From Pseudomonas brassicacearum (lineage in GTDB: Bacteria > Pseudomonadota > Gammaproteobacteria > Pseudomonadales > Pseudomonadaceae): DNA of 64,000 nt. The position numbers were made by a program, and so were the translations under genes. Below are positions 1 through 8,246 of the stretch, one piece after another; positions within the stretch are counted from its first letter, which is position 1; every line of letters starts with the position of its first letter. The notes beneath the pieces were generated by a model. It was given only the letters and a program-made list of their open reading frames with translations. It did not search any database and was not told the DNA's origin. The stretch lies in the NCBI RefSeq assembly GCF_003732225.1, contig NZ_MOBJ01000008.1:1-64000 (forward strand), given 5' to 3'.

Positions 1-11
1 GATTTTCTAGG

Positions 12-70
12 AAGCCCGGCGTGGACTCAAATGCTTAAGTGAACAGCATTACCGGATAACCGGGCTTTTT
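12..70 (+). terminator. Probable rho-independent terminator of a gene left of the window
   Basis: The arms AAGCCCGG (12-19) and CCGGGCTT (60-67) are complementary and are followed by a run of T. A smaller AATGC/GCATT stem sits inside the loop. The T-run is on the + strand, so it would end a rightward gene lying outside the window. The loop is long, so this is a moderate call. Confidence 0.5.
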
Positions 71-109
71 AACGTCAGAACGCGCTCGCCAGCAGGCGAA
101 GCACTGCGT

Positions 110-289
110 TTACTGAACGTTTTTCAGCTTGACCACATCACCGGAAATCTTGGTGGTGTAACCGGTCAGGACCCAAGCCCAGAACCAGTTTTCCTGGACC
201 TGGGTGTTGATCATTGCGTCGCCGCCCTTGGCCTTGACAAAGGGTTGGCCCGCCGTCTGACCGAAGTAGAAAGCAATTGCGACTATCAC
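110..289 (-). CDS. Small hypothetical protein, possibly a gene remnant
   Basis: A 59-codon frame opens with a GTG that overlaps the TGA of the upstream DUF3303 gene (GTGA), which would allow translational coupling. The product has no recognised domain; it contains the aromatic stretch QENWFWAWVLTGYTTK and ends in KLKNVQ. The composition looks protein-like and the frame is free of stops, but there is no clear ribosome binding site of its own. It could be the 3' end of a decayed longer gene. I do not recognise a family. Confidence 0.3.
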   Translation of the reverse strand: MIVAIAFYFGQTAGQPFVKAKGGDAMINTQVQENWFWAWVLTGYTTKISGDVVKLKNVQ

Positions 290-600
290 TGGCGTTTCAG
301 TCCATCGCGCCAGGTAATGGCTTCGAGTTCGACCCGGACCGCGTCCTCGACGGCAATCACCGGGCGCGCCTGGAACTCAAACGCAGGAAACGTCGAGCAA
401 ACCTTGTGAACCGCCAGCGGATCGTCGCAGTCCACCAACATGTGTCCACCCCACTCCCCCACGCGCACGACAAACACTTCGATCTTGAAATTGTCCGGTG
501 CTTTCCATTGACCGAACACTTCAAGGATCCGTTTCTGCGCACTCTCGTACTCCGCAGGCGAACCTTGTGGGCGTTCGAACCAGCTGATCATGTACTTCAT
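286..600 (-). CDS. DUF3303 family small protein
   Basis: 104 residues, starting MKYMISWFERPQGS, which is the usual opening of DUF3303 proteins (small alpha/beta domain related to dimeric ferredoxin-like barrels). The start is supported by GAGGAGG about 8 bases upstream. The role is unknown in the family; related folds bind small molecules or act as monooxygenase-like dimers. No signal peptide or membrane segment is visible, so it is presumably cytoplasmic. It is followed by a tiny overlapping frame (110-289). Confidence 0.75.
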   Translation of the reverse strand: MKYMISWFERPQGSPAEYESAQKRILEVFGQWKAPDNFKIEVFVVRVGEWGGHMLVDCDDPLAVHKVCSTFPAFEFQARPVIAVEDAVRVELEAITWRDGLKRQ

Positions 601-883
601 TGCAGTCCTCCTCTATTGCATTGATGCTCTCGCAACGACAACTGCTTGAGCTTGCACACCCTGAACGGGCTTGGTGGATAGCATTCGGCAGCACGCTCTA
701 CCGATCTGACATGCGGCGTTTGGGAAGAGCGTGAGGGGGTACAACGCAGTTACGCGCTATGACAGCCCTCCTTTGCGTGCGGATTTCACCACTGGAGAAT
801 AGTTCTCGATGCAATGCAAAGCCAACCGGGACCACGGCCATACACCTGTGATAAAAATATCGTCCCTGCTCCCGGAGCCCGCC

Positions 884-1504
884 ATGGATCTCGCCACGCT
901 TACGCTGTTCCTTCCCGCCTGTTTCGCCCTGAACATGGCGCCAGGCCCGAACAATCTGCTCTCGGTCAGCAACTCGACCCGATACGGCTACCGCACGTCC
1001 TGTGTAGCCGGAATCGGCCGTTTGCTGGCGTTTGCCGGGATGATCGCGTTGGCCTCGGCCGGGCTGGCAGTGGTGCTGCAAACGTCAGAACTGCTGTTTT
1101 ACGGGATCAAGATTCTCGGTGCGGCGTATCTGTTCTACCTAGCGGTTCAGCTCTGGCGTGCCAACCCGCAGGCTGAAAGCGCAGTCGCCAGCGCGCCGAT
1201 TGGCATCATGGCGTTGGCTCGGCAGGAGTTTTTCGTCGCAGCAGGAAACCCGAAAGCAATCTTGATTTTCACCGCGTTCCTCCCACAGTTCGTCGACCCG
1301 ACGCAGGCCGTGACGCCACAGTTCGCGGTGCTCGGTGCGTTGTTTTTGTGTCTGGAATGGATCGCCATCAGCGCCTACGCCTACATGGGTTTGCACATGC
1401 GTCGCTGGTTCGCCGAGCCGCGAGGCAAACGGATTTTCAACCGTTGCTGCGCCGGGTTGTTGTCCGCCGCCGCGTCCGTATTGCTGATGGCTCGCCGTGC
1501 CTGA
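884..1504 (+). CDS. LysE/RhtB family amino acid or metabolite exporter
   Basis: 206 residues in the inner membrane. The N-terminus MDLATLTLFLPACFALNMAPGPNN carries the LysE-family signature (PGPNN) after the first membrane segment, and about six hydrophobic segments follow. Family members export amino acids such as lysine, threonine or homoserine lactone, or related compounds. The reading frame extends upstream to 809, but the family N-terminus and a GGAG motif just before 884 support the internal ATG. The gene stands alone. The substrate cannot be assigned from sequence. Confidence 0.85.
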   Translation: MDLATLTLFLPACFALNMAPGPNNLLSVSNSTRYGYRTSCVAGIGRLLAFAGMIALASAGLAVVLQTSELLFYGIKILGAAYLFYLAVQLWRANPQAESAVASAPIGIMALARQEFFVAAGNPKAILIFTAFLPQFVDPTQAVTPQFAVLGALFLCLEWIAISAYAYMGLHMRRWFAEPRGKRIFNRCCAGLLSAAASVLLMARRA

Positions 1505-1687
1505 TGGCCTTGCTTGATGCTCCAGATGGGCGGCTTTCGGGCAGAAGAGGTCATGCGGAGGCTTCCAGGAAACCAGGGGCAATTCACCGCCTATCTCCAA
1601 CGTTATGCAGTAAGTGCGCACCACAGGGATCTGGCCGAATATTTTAAGCTGGTATCATTCCAGAACATACAAACCGAGTAGAACACT

Positions 1688-1855
1688 ATGAATCGTCGTA
1701 AAAAAATAAAGCAGTTATTAAAGGCTCACGCCAAAAAGGCTAGTGCCAAATTGGCACCGCCAAGCAAGTCTAAATACATTAGTAAAGCTGACCGATTGAA
1801 GCTAGCGGCTGAATCCGAAAATCCGTCCGGCGATCTCACCTTAAGTGCTGCGTAA
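1688..1855 (+). CDS. DUF2986 family small basic protein
   Basis: 55 residues, starting MNRRKKIKQLLKAHAKKA and containing SKYISKADRLKLAAE. This is the typical pattern of DUF2986, a family of short, very basic proteins of unknown function found in gammaproteobacteria. The N-terminal half is lysine/arginine rich, so nucleic-acid binding is possible, but that is only inference. It is too short for most gene finders with a length cut-off. The gene is monocistronic, with about 180 bases of non-coding DNA on the left and 240 on the right. Confidence 0.8.
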   Translation: MNRRKKIKQLLKAHAKKASAKLAPPSKSKYISKADRLKLAAESENPSGDLTLSAA

Positions 1856-2097
1856 TTGCATGGACTGACCATCCATTTGCATTGCCGCTCACCAGTCGTT
1901 TCGATCCGACTTGAACAGGACACGCGGTAGTAACGACCGGCAGAGAACGGCCAAAAGCGGCCGGTGGTCGTTGCATTTCGCTTGTCGCCGACGTTTGGCT
2001 AAGCTGAATAAATCGGGGGTGAACTGAAACCTGAGTGATAGCGGCCATCAGCGGATCTGGATGGGCATCAAGACGGTAACTCCCAAAGGAGACGACC

Positions 2098-2388
2098 ATG
2101 TATGCAGTTATAAGAACCTACCTGGGTACTGGAGCAAAGCAGCTTTTCAAGCTTTTAGAAGAGCGCAGGGCCGACGTCGAGGCTGCCCTGCGGACAGTGC
2201 CTGGCCTCGTAAGCTACACACTGCTCAATACGGGTGATGGCGGTACGGCGGTGACTGTTTGCACGGACAAGGCCGGCAGCGATGCGAGCTTGAAAGTCGC
2301 GCGCGACTGGATTCAGAAAAACGCCTCGAATATCCACGCGAACCCGCCGATCGTGACGGAAGGTCCAGTCATCGTGCAGATCAAATAA
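2098..2388 (+). CDS. Small hypothetical protein, ferredoxin-like/ABM-type fold suspected
   Basis: 96 residues starting MYAVIRTYLGTGAKQLF, with a strong AAAGGAGA ribosome binding site 9 bases before the ATG. The layout resembles the antibiotic-biosynthesis-monooxygenase (ABM) type dimeric barrels: a strand beginning with an MYAVIRTY-like motif, a helix with an EERRADVEAAL pattern, then VPGLVSYTLL. In those proteins a VPG-x-x-x-Y segment is common. No catalytic residue can be assigned. The gene stands alone, and its role is unknown. Confidence 0.65.
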   Translation: MYAVIRTYLGTGAKQLFKLLEERRADVEAALRTVPGLVSYTLLNTGDGGTAVTVCTDKAGSDASLKVARDWIQKNASNIHANPPIVTEGPVIVQIK

Positions 2389-2556
2389 CGCGCCCTTCCG
2401 ATTGATCTCACCACGCTATGGCTGTCGCAAGCTTTGTATGTTTGCGTCGTAGAGATGTGATCGTCCGCAAACCTGAAGTATTGATTGCTTGCACAGTCAC
2501 GGTCTTAGCCGTGAATCTGTTGCGTTAATGCCCCCCCCCGGTGGAACTGAAGCCCT

Positions 2557-3597
2557 ATGAATCTGAGCATTTTCTACGCCTTGAGCGCGGCCGCGCTGTT
2601 TGGCGCCAGCACACCACTGGCCAAGCTGTTGGGCGTGGACGTCTCACCGGTTTTGCTGGCCGGATTGCTGTACCTGGGCAGTGGTGTCGGTTTGACCATC
2701 GTCAGGTTTTTCCGCGACCGCGGCTGGCAGGCAACCGGCCTGACGGCCGGAGAATGGCCGTGGTTGATCGGGGCAATTGCTTTCGGCGGCGTGCTCGGTC
2801 CGGTGGCCTTGATGTTCGGTTTGACCCTGACTTCAGGTGCAACGGCCTCGCTGATGCTCAATCTGGAATCGGTGCTGACGGCGCTGCTGGCCTGGCTGGT
2901 GTTCAAGGAGAACGCCGATCGGCGAATCGTTGCGGGGATGTTGGCCATCACCGTTGGCGGAGTGATCCTCGCCTGGCCACAAGGTCCGGCGCAGGCGCAG
3001 GGCTGGATCGGCCCGCTGGCGGTGGCGCTGGCCTGTGCCTGCTGGGCCATCGATAACAACCTGACCCGCAAGATCTCGGCGTCCGACGCGCTATTTATTG
3101 CCGGCATCAAGGGACTGGTCGCAGGGGCGGTCAACTGTACGCTTGCGCTTTTGCTGGGAGCCAAACTACCAAACATTGCCACCCTCGCGCCGACACTCTT
3201 GGTCGGCTTTCTGGGCTACGGCATTAGCCTGGTGCTGTTCGTTCTCGCCCTTCGCGGCCTGGGCACTGCACGCACGGGCGCGTACTTTTCGACCGCGCCG
3301 TTTCTGGGCGCGGCGATTGCCATTGTGCTGCTGGGCGAGCCAGTGTCAGTTACGTTCTGGATCGCCGCCATGCTGATGGGGATCGGCGTATGGATTCACC
3401 TTCGTGAAAACCATGCCCACGAACATCAGCACGACCCACTCAGCCATGACCATCGACATATTCACGATGAGCACCATCAGCATGAACACGACTTTGAATG
3501 GGACGGCAGCGAACCTCACAGCCACTATCACCAGCATGCGCAGATCCGCCACAGCCATCCGCACTTCCCGGATATTCATCACCGGCACAAACATTAA
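2557..3597 (+). CDS. EamA/DMT-superfamily exporter with histidine-rich tail
   Basis: 346 residues. Residues 1-280 form ten hydrophobic segments with the two EamA repeats of the drug/metabolite transporter superfamily (inner membrane exporters). The last 66 residues (281-346) contain 24 histidines, many as HxH or HH, mixed with Asp and Glu. Such tails are known from metal transporters, where they bind Zn, Ni or Co ions. The tail suggests a role in metal efflux or metal sensing rather than amino acid export; this is inference. The start follows a GGTGGAACTGAAG stretch. The gene is monocistronic. Confidence 0.85.
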   Translation: MNLSIFYALSAAALFGASTPLAKLLGVDVSPVLLAGLLYLGSGVGLTIVRFFRDRGWQATGLTAGEWPWLIGAIAFGGVLGPVALMFGLTLTSGATASLMLNLESVLTALLAWLVFKENADRRIVAGMLAITVGGVILAWPQGPAQAQGWIGPLAVALACACWAIDNNLTRKISASDALFIAGIKGLVAGAVNCTLALLLGAKLPNIATLAPTLLVGFLGYGISLVLFVLALRGLGTARTGAYFSTAPFLGAAIAIVLLGEPVSVTFWIAAMLMGIGVWIHLRENHAHEHQHDPLSHDHRHIHDEHHQHEHDFEWDGSEPHSHYHQHAQIRHSHPHFPDIHHRHKH

Positions 3598-3680
3598 AGT
3601 TTGAGCGCAAGAGACCGGGTGCGATCCTGCAGGCAGAGCTTTAATCTGCCTGCTGTGCCTAAACTTCTGCCGGAACACCC

Positions 3681-4292
3681 ATGCCCTATCACCGCGCCAG
3701 CCAGTTCCTGTCCGCCATCGACCCAGACTGGGCGCGGCACATCGCAGCCATCGGCCCGTGCCTGCATCAGCCGAAACCGGCCCGCGATCCCTATGAGGCG
3801 CTGGTTCGGGCCATTGCTTATCAGCAACTGCATGCCCGTGCCGGCGATGCGATTCTTGGGCGTTTGCTGGCGCTGTTTCCTGAATCCCCCTTCCCGACAC
3901 CCGAACAGCTGCTGGCCTGCGAATTCGAGGTGCTGCGCGGTTGTGGTTTCTCCGGCAGCAAGATCGCCACGCTTCAAGGCATCGCCCAAGGCGCGCTGGA
4001 GGGGCTGGTGCCGGATCGCTCAAGCGCACTGTCGATGAGCGACGACGTGCTGATCGAACGTCTGACTCAGTTGCGCGGCGTCGGCCGCTGGACCGTCGAG
4101 ATGCTGCTGATCTACACCCTGGAACGCATGGACATCCTGCCCGCCGACGACTTTGGCGTGCGCGATGGCTACCGTCGCCTCAAAGGTCTGGAGCAACAGC
4201 CGAGCCGTAAGCAAATGATCGATATCGGCGAGGCATGGAGCCCTCACCGCACCGTGGCGGCCTGGTATTTGTGGCGGGTGCCGAACCCATGA
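3681..4292 (+). CDS. AlkA-like DNA-3-methyladenine glycosylase (HhH-GPD)
   Basis: 203 residues. The protein carries the helix-hairpin-helix motif LRGVGRWTVEM (131-141) and the PADDFGV segment, whose second Asp (157) matches the catalytic aspartate of AlkA. This family removes alkylated bases (3-methyladenine, 3-methylguanine) from DNA in base excision repair. It is shorter than E. coli AlkA because the N-terminal TBP-like domain is missing, which is common for Pseudomonas and yeast Mag-type enzymes. Its stop overlaps the next start (ATGA at 4289-4292), so it is cotranscribed with an Ada-like zinc protein. That is a repair-themed pair. Confidence 0.88.
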   Translation: MPYHRASQFLSAIDPDWARHIAAIGPCLHQPKPARDPYEALVRAIAYQQLHARAGDAILGRLLALFPESPFPTPEQLLACEFEVLRGCGFSGSKIATLQGIAQGALEGLVPDRSSALSMSDDVLIERLTQLRGVGRWTVEMLLIYTLERMDILPADDFGVRDGYRRLKGLEQQPSRKQMIDIGEAWSPHRTVAAWYLWRVPNP

Positions 4293-4582
4293 AACGCTTT
4301 GTGTTGCTCAACGCTCAGGGCGAGCACGTAGACAGCGCCGAGCCCGGGCAATTGGGCGGTCATCGGCGCTCACGAATCTTCGGCCGACTGGACTGCCCTG
4401 CTGCGCTACGCGCCATTGCTCGTGGCGGCTATGTCGCGCATCGAGTGTTCTTTGCCGATGAAGCCACCGCTCGGGCTGTCGGTTATCGACCGTGTGCCGT
4501 GTGTTTACCGCAGGCTTATGCGCAATGGAGGGTAGTTTTCGACCAGACGCCGTCAGTGGACGGAGCAATGGCAAATGAGTAG
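4289..4582 (+). CDS. Ada metal-binding-domain-like small protein
   Basis: 97 residues, translationally coupled to the glycosylase upstream. The core resembles the N-terminal zinc domain of Ada, which repairs methylphosphotriesters. Ada uses four cysteines (IxCRPSC and RPCxxC). Here the first is Gly32 (IFGRLDC), leaving Cys36, Cys69 and Cys72. The missing residue corresponds to the methyl-accepting cysteine, so Ada-type direct repair is unlikely as such. A nearby His51 might complete a zinc site. The function is probably nucleic-acid or metal binding; the link to repair comes from the operon. Confidence 0.7.
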   Translation: MKRFVLLNAQGEHVDSAEPGQLGGHRRSRIFGRLDCPAALRAIARGGYVAHRVFFADEATARAVGYRPCAVCLPQAYAQWRVVFDQTPSVDGAMANE

Positions 4583-4618
4583 CTATGCTAAGCACTACCG
4601 TGAAAGGAGACGTTTGAG

Positions 4619-5104
4619 ATGCAACTCATTACGTTGAAAATCGATAAGCCGGAAGCAACGAACTTCATTTTTGGTCAGACGCACTTCATCAAGTCCGTCG
4701 AGGACATTCATGAAGCGTTGGTCAATACCGTGCCGGGTATCGCGTTTGGCGTGGCCTTTTGCGAAGCCTCTGGCAAATGCCTGGTACGCTGGTCTGGCAC
4801 CGATTCCGCGATGATCGAACTGGCCCGGAAAAATGCCCAAGCCATCGCGGCCGGCCATAGCTTCATCATTTTCCTCGGCGACGGTTTCTATCCGCTGAAC
4901 GTGTTGAACACCGTCAAAATGGTTCCAGAGGTGTGCCGTATTTTTTGTGCGACCGCCAATCCAACCGAGGTGATTCTCGCCGAGACGGAACAAGGGCGCG
5001 CGATCCTCGGCGTAGTGGATGGCTTCTGCGCCAAGGGCATTGAAGACGACGAAGACATCCTGTGGCGCAAGAACCTGTTGCGACAGATCGGCTACAAGCA
5101 GTAA
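4619..5104 (+). CDS. Adenosine-specific kinase family protein (DUF355)
   Basis: 161 residues matching the family named adenosine-specific kinase (PF04008), first described from archaeal structures. Recognisable parts are GIAFGVAFCEASGKCLVRW near residue 40, the GHSFIIFLGDGFYPLNVLN block near 80, and VCRIFCATANP near 103. The family is thought to bind adenosine or adenine nucleotides; its physiological role in bacteria is unclear. The start has AAAGGAGA 8 bases upstream. It sits 36 bases after the Ada-like gene and could be read from the same transcript. Confidence 0.8.
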   Translation: MQLITLKIDKPEATNFIFGQTHFIKSVEDIHEALVNTVPGIAFGVAFCEASGKCLVRWSGTDSAMIELARKNAQAIAAGHSFIIFLGDGFYPLNVLNTVKMVPEVCRIFCATANPTEVILAETEQGRAILGVVDGFCAKGIEDDEDILWRKNLLRQIGYKQ

Positions 5105-5252
5105 GTCAAAGAGCAGGTATGACGACCAGGCTTTCTTCGAATAGTCCCAACTGCTGACACAGCACGACCCACTGTCGGCAGATTTTCCATTCATAACCCA
5201 ATCCAGCGTATTGCACGTCAAGGGCTTTTCAATCGCTCGGCAGAGGAATATT

Positions 5253-5287
5253 GTAGAGAAACAAACTTTTTTTGAATGTATCTCTAC
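5253..5287 (+). promoter_or_regulatory. Inverted repeat directly before chrB, candidate operator
   Basis: GTAGAGA (5253-5259) and TCTCTAC (5281-5287) form a perfect 7-base inverted repeat separated by 21 bases, ending right at an in-frame ATG of chrB. ChrB is reported in other bacteria to sense chromate and control its own operon, so this could be its operator. Alternatively it could form an mRNA hairpin over the start. There is no experimental support. Confidence 0.35.
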
Positions 5288-6232
5288 ATGAAAAACTGGC
5301 TCGCTTTAATCCTTGGCCTTCCCACCGCAAATGCCACCGAGCGCATGCGAGCCTGGCGCGCCCTAAAAGCCTCTGGGGCTGCGGTGTTACGCGATGGAGC
5401 CTATCTGTTGCCGGATACCAGCGCCTGTCGTGATGCGCTGGCCTCTGTCGAGCGCGATATTCTGGCCATCAATGGCACCGCCTTTGTCCTGCCTGTCGTC
5501 GACCCCAATGGCGAACGCTTCATAGCGTTGTTCGACCGCAGTGATGAGTACAGCAAGTTAGGCACTGAGATCGATGCCTGCCGTGCACAGCTCAACACCG
5601 AGAATGCACTGGCGACCACCAGGCAGATTCGAAAACTGCGCAAAACCTACGAACAGTTGACCACTATTGATTACTTTCCTGGCAAGCCGAAGCAGCAGAT
5701 CGATTCGGCGTTGCAGGAACTTGAGACCGCTGTCAGTAGAGCGTTGTCTGCGGACGAACCCCATAGCCGAGACCAGCCAATAGTGCCGCTGAATCTCGCT
5801 GACTTTCAGGGTCGCGTATGGGCAACACGTCGGCGGCCGTGGGTTGACCGACTCGCCTGCGCCTGGCTGATTCGACGCTTCATCGACCCACACGCCCAGA
5901 TCCTCTGGTTGAACAGTCCACAGGACTGTCCGGCGGATGCTCTGGGCTTCGACTTCGATGAGGCAGCCTTCAGTCATGTCGGTAACCGTGTGACCTTCGA
6001 AACCCTGCAAGCCAGCTTTGAAATCCAGGAGCCCGGTCTGCGCCGCATTGCGGCCCTGGTGCACTACCTCGACGTCGGGGGGATCCAGCCGGTGGAGGCT
6101 GCCGGCATCGAACGGGTGCTGGCCGGGCTACGTGAAACCATTACTCATGACGACCACTTGCTGGCGGCTGCGAGCGCCATATTCGACGGTTTGCTCGCAG
6201 CGTTTGTGAAAGAGGAACAACCCAATGAGTAA
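5288..6232 (+). CDS. chrB: Chromate resistance protein ChrB (chromate-responsive regulator)
   Basis: 314 residues. The N-terminal half (starting MKNWLALILGLPTANATERMR, with WRALKASGAAVLRDG) is the ChrB N domain. The C-terminal part, beginning near WATRRRPWVDRLACAWLIRRFID, is the Chrome_Resist domain. ChrB is known as a chromate-sensing regulator needed for full ChrA-mediated resistance. An ATG four codons earlier (5276) is also possible; I prefer 5288 because family members start near MxWLxLxxxLPT. Neither start has a strong ribosome binding site. The stop overlaps chrA (8 bases), indicating one operon. Confidence 0.85.
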   Translation: MKNWLALILGLPTANATERMRAWRALKASGAAVLRDGAYLLPDTSACRDALASVERDILAINGTAFVLPVVDPNGERFIALFDRSDEYSKLGTEIDACRAQLNTENALATTRQIRKLRKTYEQLTTIDYFPGKPKQQIDSALQELETAVSRALSADEPHSRDQPIVPLNLADFQGRVWATRRRPWVDRLACAWLIRRFIDPHAQILWLNSPQDCPADALGFDFDEAAFSHVGNRVTFETLQASFEIQEPGLRRIAALVHYLDVGGIQPVEAAGIERVLAGLRETITHDDHLLAAASAIFDGLLAAFVKEEQPNE

Positions 6233-7583
6233 GGTTTCTCCGTCACTCGTTGAAGAGGATCTGCCGAGACCTGAGGCGATCAGTTTGCGTGAAGCATTCT
6301 GGTTCTGGCTCAAGCTCGGTTTCATCAGTTTCGGCGGGCCAGCGGGACAGATCTCGATCATGCACCAGGAGTTGGTCGAGCGGCGGCGCTGGATTTCCGA
6401 ACGGCGTTTTCTGCACGCCCTCAACTACTGCATGTTGCTGCCAGGGCCTGAGGCTCAGCAACTGGCAACCTACATCGGCTGGCTGATGCATCGCACCTGG
6501 GGTGGCGTCATCGCCGGAGGGCTGTTTGTGCTGCCCTCGCTGTTTATCCTGATTGCCTTGTCCTGGATGTACATCGCTTTCGGCGAAGTGCCGGTGGTGG
6601 CCGGTCTGTTCTATGGGATCAAGCCCGCCGTGACAGCGATCGTGGTGCAGGCGGCACATCGGATTGGTTCGCGCGCGCTGAAGAATAATTGGCTGTGGGC
6701 CATGGCGGCGGCGTCGTTCACGGCGATCTTCGCGTTCAATGTGCCGTTCCCGCTGATCGTGCTCAGTGCTGGGTTGATCGGCTATGTCGGCGGACGCCTG
6801 GCACCCGAGAAGTTCAGAGTCGGGGGCCACAGCGCCACCAAAAAGTCCTACGGCCCGGCCTTGATCGATGACGACACGCCCTCCCCTGACCATGCCAGAT
6901 TCAGCGGGTTGAAACTGGCGCTGCTGACACTCGTCGGTGCTGCGTTATGGGCTTTGCCAATGGGCGTTTTGACCACACTCTTTGGCTGGGAAGGTACCTT
7001 GACCCAAATGGGCTGGTTCTTTACCAAGGCCGCACTGCTGACGTTTGGCGGGGCCTATGCGGTGCTCCCGTATGTCTATCAGGGCGCAGTCGGTCACTAT
7101 GGCTGGCTGACCCCGACACAGATGATCGACGGATTGGCGCTGGGGGAAACCACGCCGGGGCCGCTGATCATGGTCGTGGCTTTTGTCGGCTTTGTCGGGG
7201 CCTACGTTTCGCAGGTGTTCGGCGCTGATCAGGTATTTCTGGCGGGTGCCCTCGCCGCCACGCTGGTGACCTGGTTCACCTTTCTGCCTTCGTTTCTGTT
7301 CATCCTCGCCGGTGGTCCGCTGGTGGAGGCGACTCATAACGAACTCAAGTTCACCGCGCCGCTTACCGGGATTACCGCCGCTGTGGTTGGGGTGATCCTC
7401 AACCTTGCAGTGTTCTTCGGTTACCACGTGCTCTGGCCAACGGGATTCAGCGGTCATCTGGACTGGCCTTCGGCACTGATCGCGATTGCCGCAGCGATCG
7501 CCTTGTTTCGCTTCAAGCGTGGTGTCATTCAAGTGCTGATGGCCTGCGCGCTCATTGGTTTGGCAGTGCATTTGCTGCGTTAG
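6225..7583 (+). CDS. chrA: Chromate efflux transporter ChrA
   Basis: 452 residues, a full-length two-domain CHR transporter in the inner membrane. Each half has the typical signature: FGGPAGQISIMHQELV with RRRWIS near residue 37, and LTFGGAYAVLPYVYQ in the second half near residue 275, followed by GLALGETTPGPLIM. ChrA pumps chromate out of the cell using proton motive force. It overlaps chrB and is followed after 82 bases by a second ChrB-domain gene, so 5288-8118 reads as one chromate operon. Confidence 0.92.
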   Translation: MSKVSPSLVEEDLPRPEAISLREAFWFWLKLGFISFGGPAGQISIMHQELVERRRWISERRFLHALNYCMLLPGPEAQQLATYIGWLMHRTWGGVIAGGLFVLPSLFILIALSWMYIAFGEVPVVAGLFYGIKPAVTAIVVQAAHRIGSRALKNNWLWAMAAASFTAIFAFNVPFPLIVLSAGLIGYVGGRLAPEKFRVGGHSATKKSYGPALIDDDTPSPDHARFSGLKLALLTLVGAALWALPMGVLTTLFGWEGTLTQMGWFFTKAALLTFGGAYAVLPYVYQGAVGHYGWLTPTQMIDGLALGETTPGPLIMVVAFVGFVGAYVSQVFGADQVFLAGALAATLVTWFTFLPSFLFILAGGPLVEATHNELKFTAPLTGITAAVVGVILNLAVFFGYHVLWPTGFSGHLDWPSALIAIAAAIALFRFKRGVIQVLMACALIGLAVHLLR

Positions 7584-7665
7584 AAAACACGGGGGTATCA
7601 ACAATTACTGGTGGGCAAAGGGCCTGCCAGATCACTCAACCTACTCGTTAGGCAGGAGGTGCTCC

Positions 7666-8118
7666 ATGAGGTGGATTACCCGTGAACGACCCAAGATTGA
7701 TCGCATCGCTTGCCCTTGGCTGATCACTCGTTTTATCGATCCCCAGGCCGAGTTTCTGTACGTGCCCAGCAGAGAGGTTCTGCGGATTGCCGCTGAAAAA
7801 GATGCAACGCCTTACGACATTCCGGGCGTTGAGCTTTCCCACGTAGGTGAGCTGTGCAGCTTTGATGCGTTCCTGAAGAAGTATCAGCTCAGTGATCCTG
7901 CCTTGCAGCATTTGGCCAAGATCGTGCGCGGGGCAGATACTTCCCGCCTCGACCTGACGCCACAATCGGCTGGGCTCTACGCGATTTCACTGGGACTGTC
8001 GCAGCGCTTTGCCGACGACCATGAAATGCTTTCACACGGTTTGATCATGTATGACGCGCTGTATGCCTGGTGCAAGGAGTGTCAGGCCGAAACGCATAAC
8101 TGGCCTCCACAGATGTGA
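7666..8118 (+). CDS. Stand-alone Chrome_Resist (ChrB C-terminal) domain protein
   Basis: 150 residues starting MRWITRERPKIDRIACPWL, with GCAGGAGG 9 bases before the ATG. It corresponds to the C-terminal domain of ChrB alone (compare WVDRLACAWLIRRFIDP in ChrB with KIDRIACPWLITRFIDP here). Longer in-frame starts (from 7555) lack the family pattern. Such single-domain proteins are often encoded next to chrA. The role is probably accessory to chromate resistance; the exact biochemical activity is not established. Confidence 0.82.
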   Translation: MRWITRERPKIDRIACPWLITRFIDPQAEFLYVPSREVLRIAAEKDATPYDIPGVELSHVGELCSFDAFLKKYQLSDPALQHLAKIVRGADTSRLDLTPQSAGLYAISLGLSQRFADDHEMLSHGLIMYDALYAWCKECQAETHNWPPQM

Positions 8119-8246
8119 AAAGGCTTGTTCACAGTGAAGCCCAGGGCTGGGCTCATGATCAGCGGAACGCTGAACGTTCTAATCCTGTATGAGTGGAACA
8201 AAGGCAGGGTGATTGAACCCACCCTGCCCGAGCAAAAGAGGGTTTC

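Noticed and set aside
809..883. Longer start for the LysE-type exporter
   Set aside because: The extra 25 residues do not match the family, and the internal ATG at 884 has a ribosome binding site.
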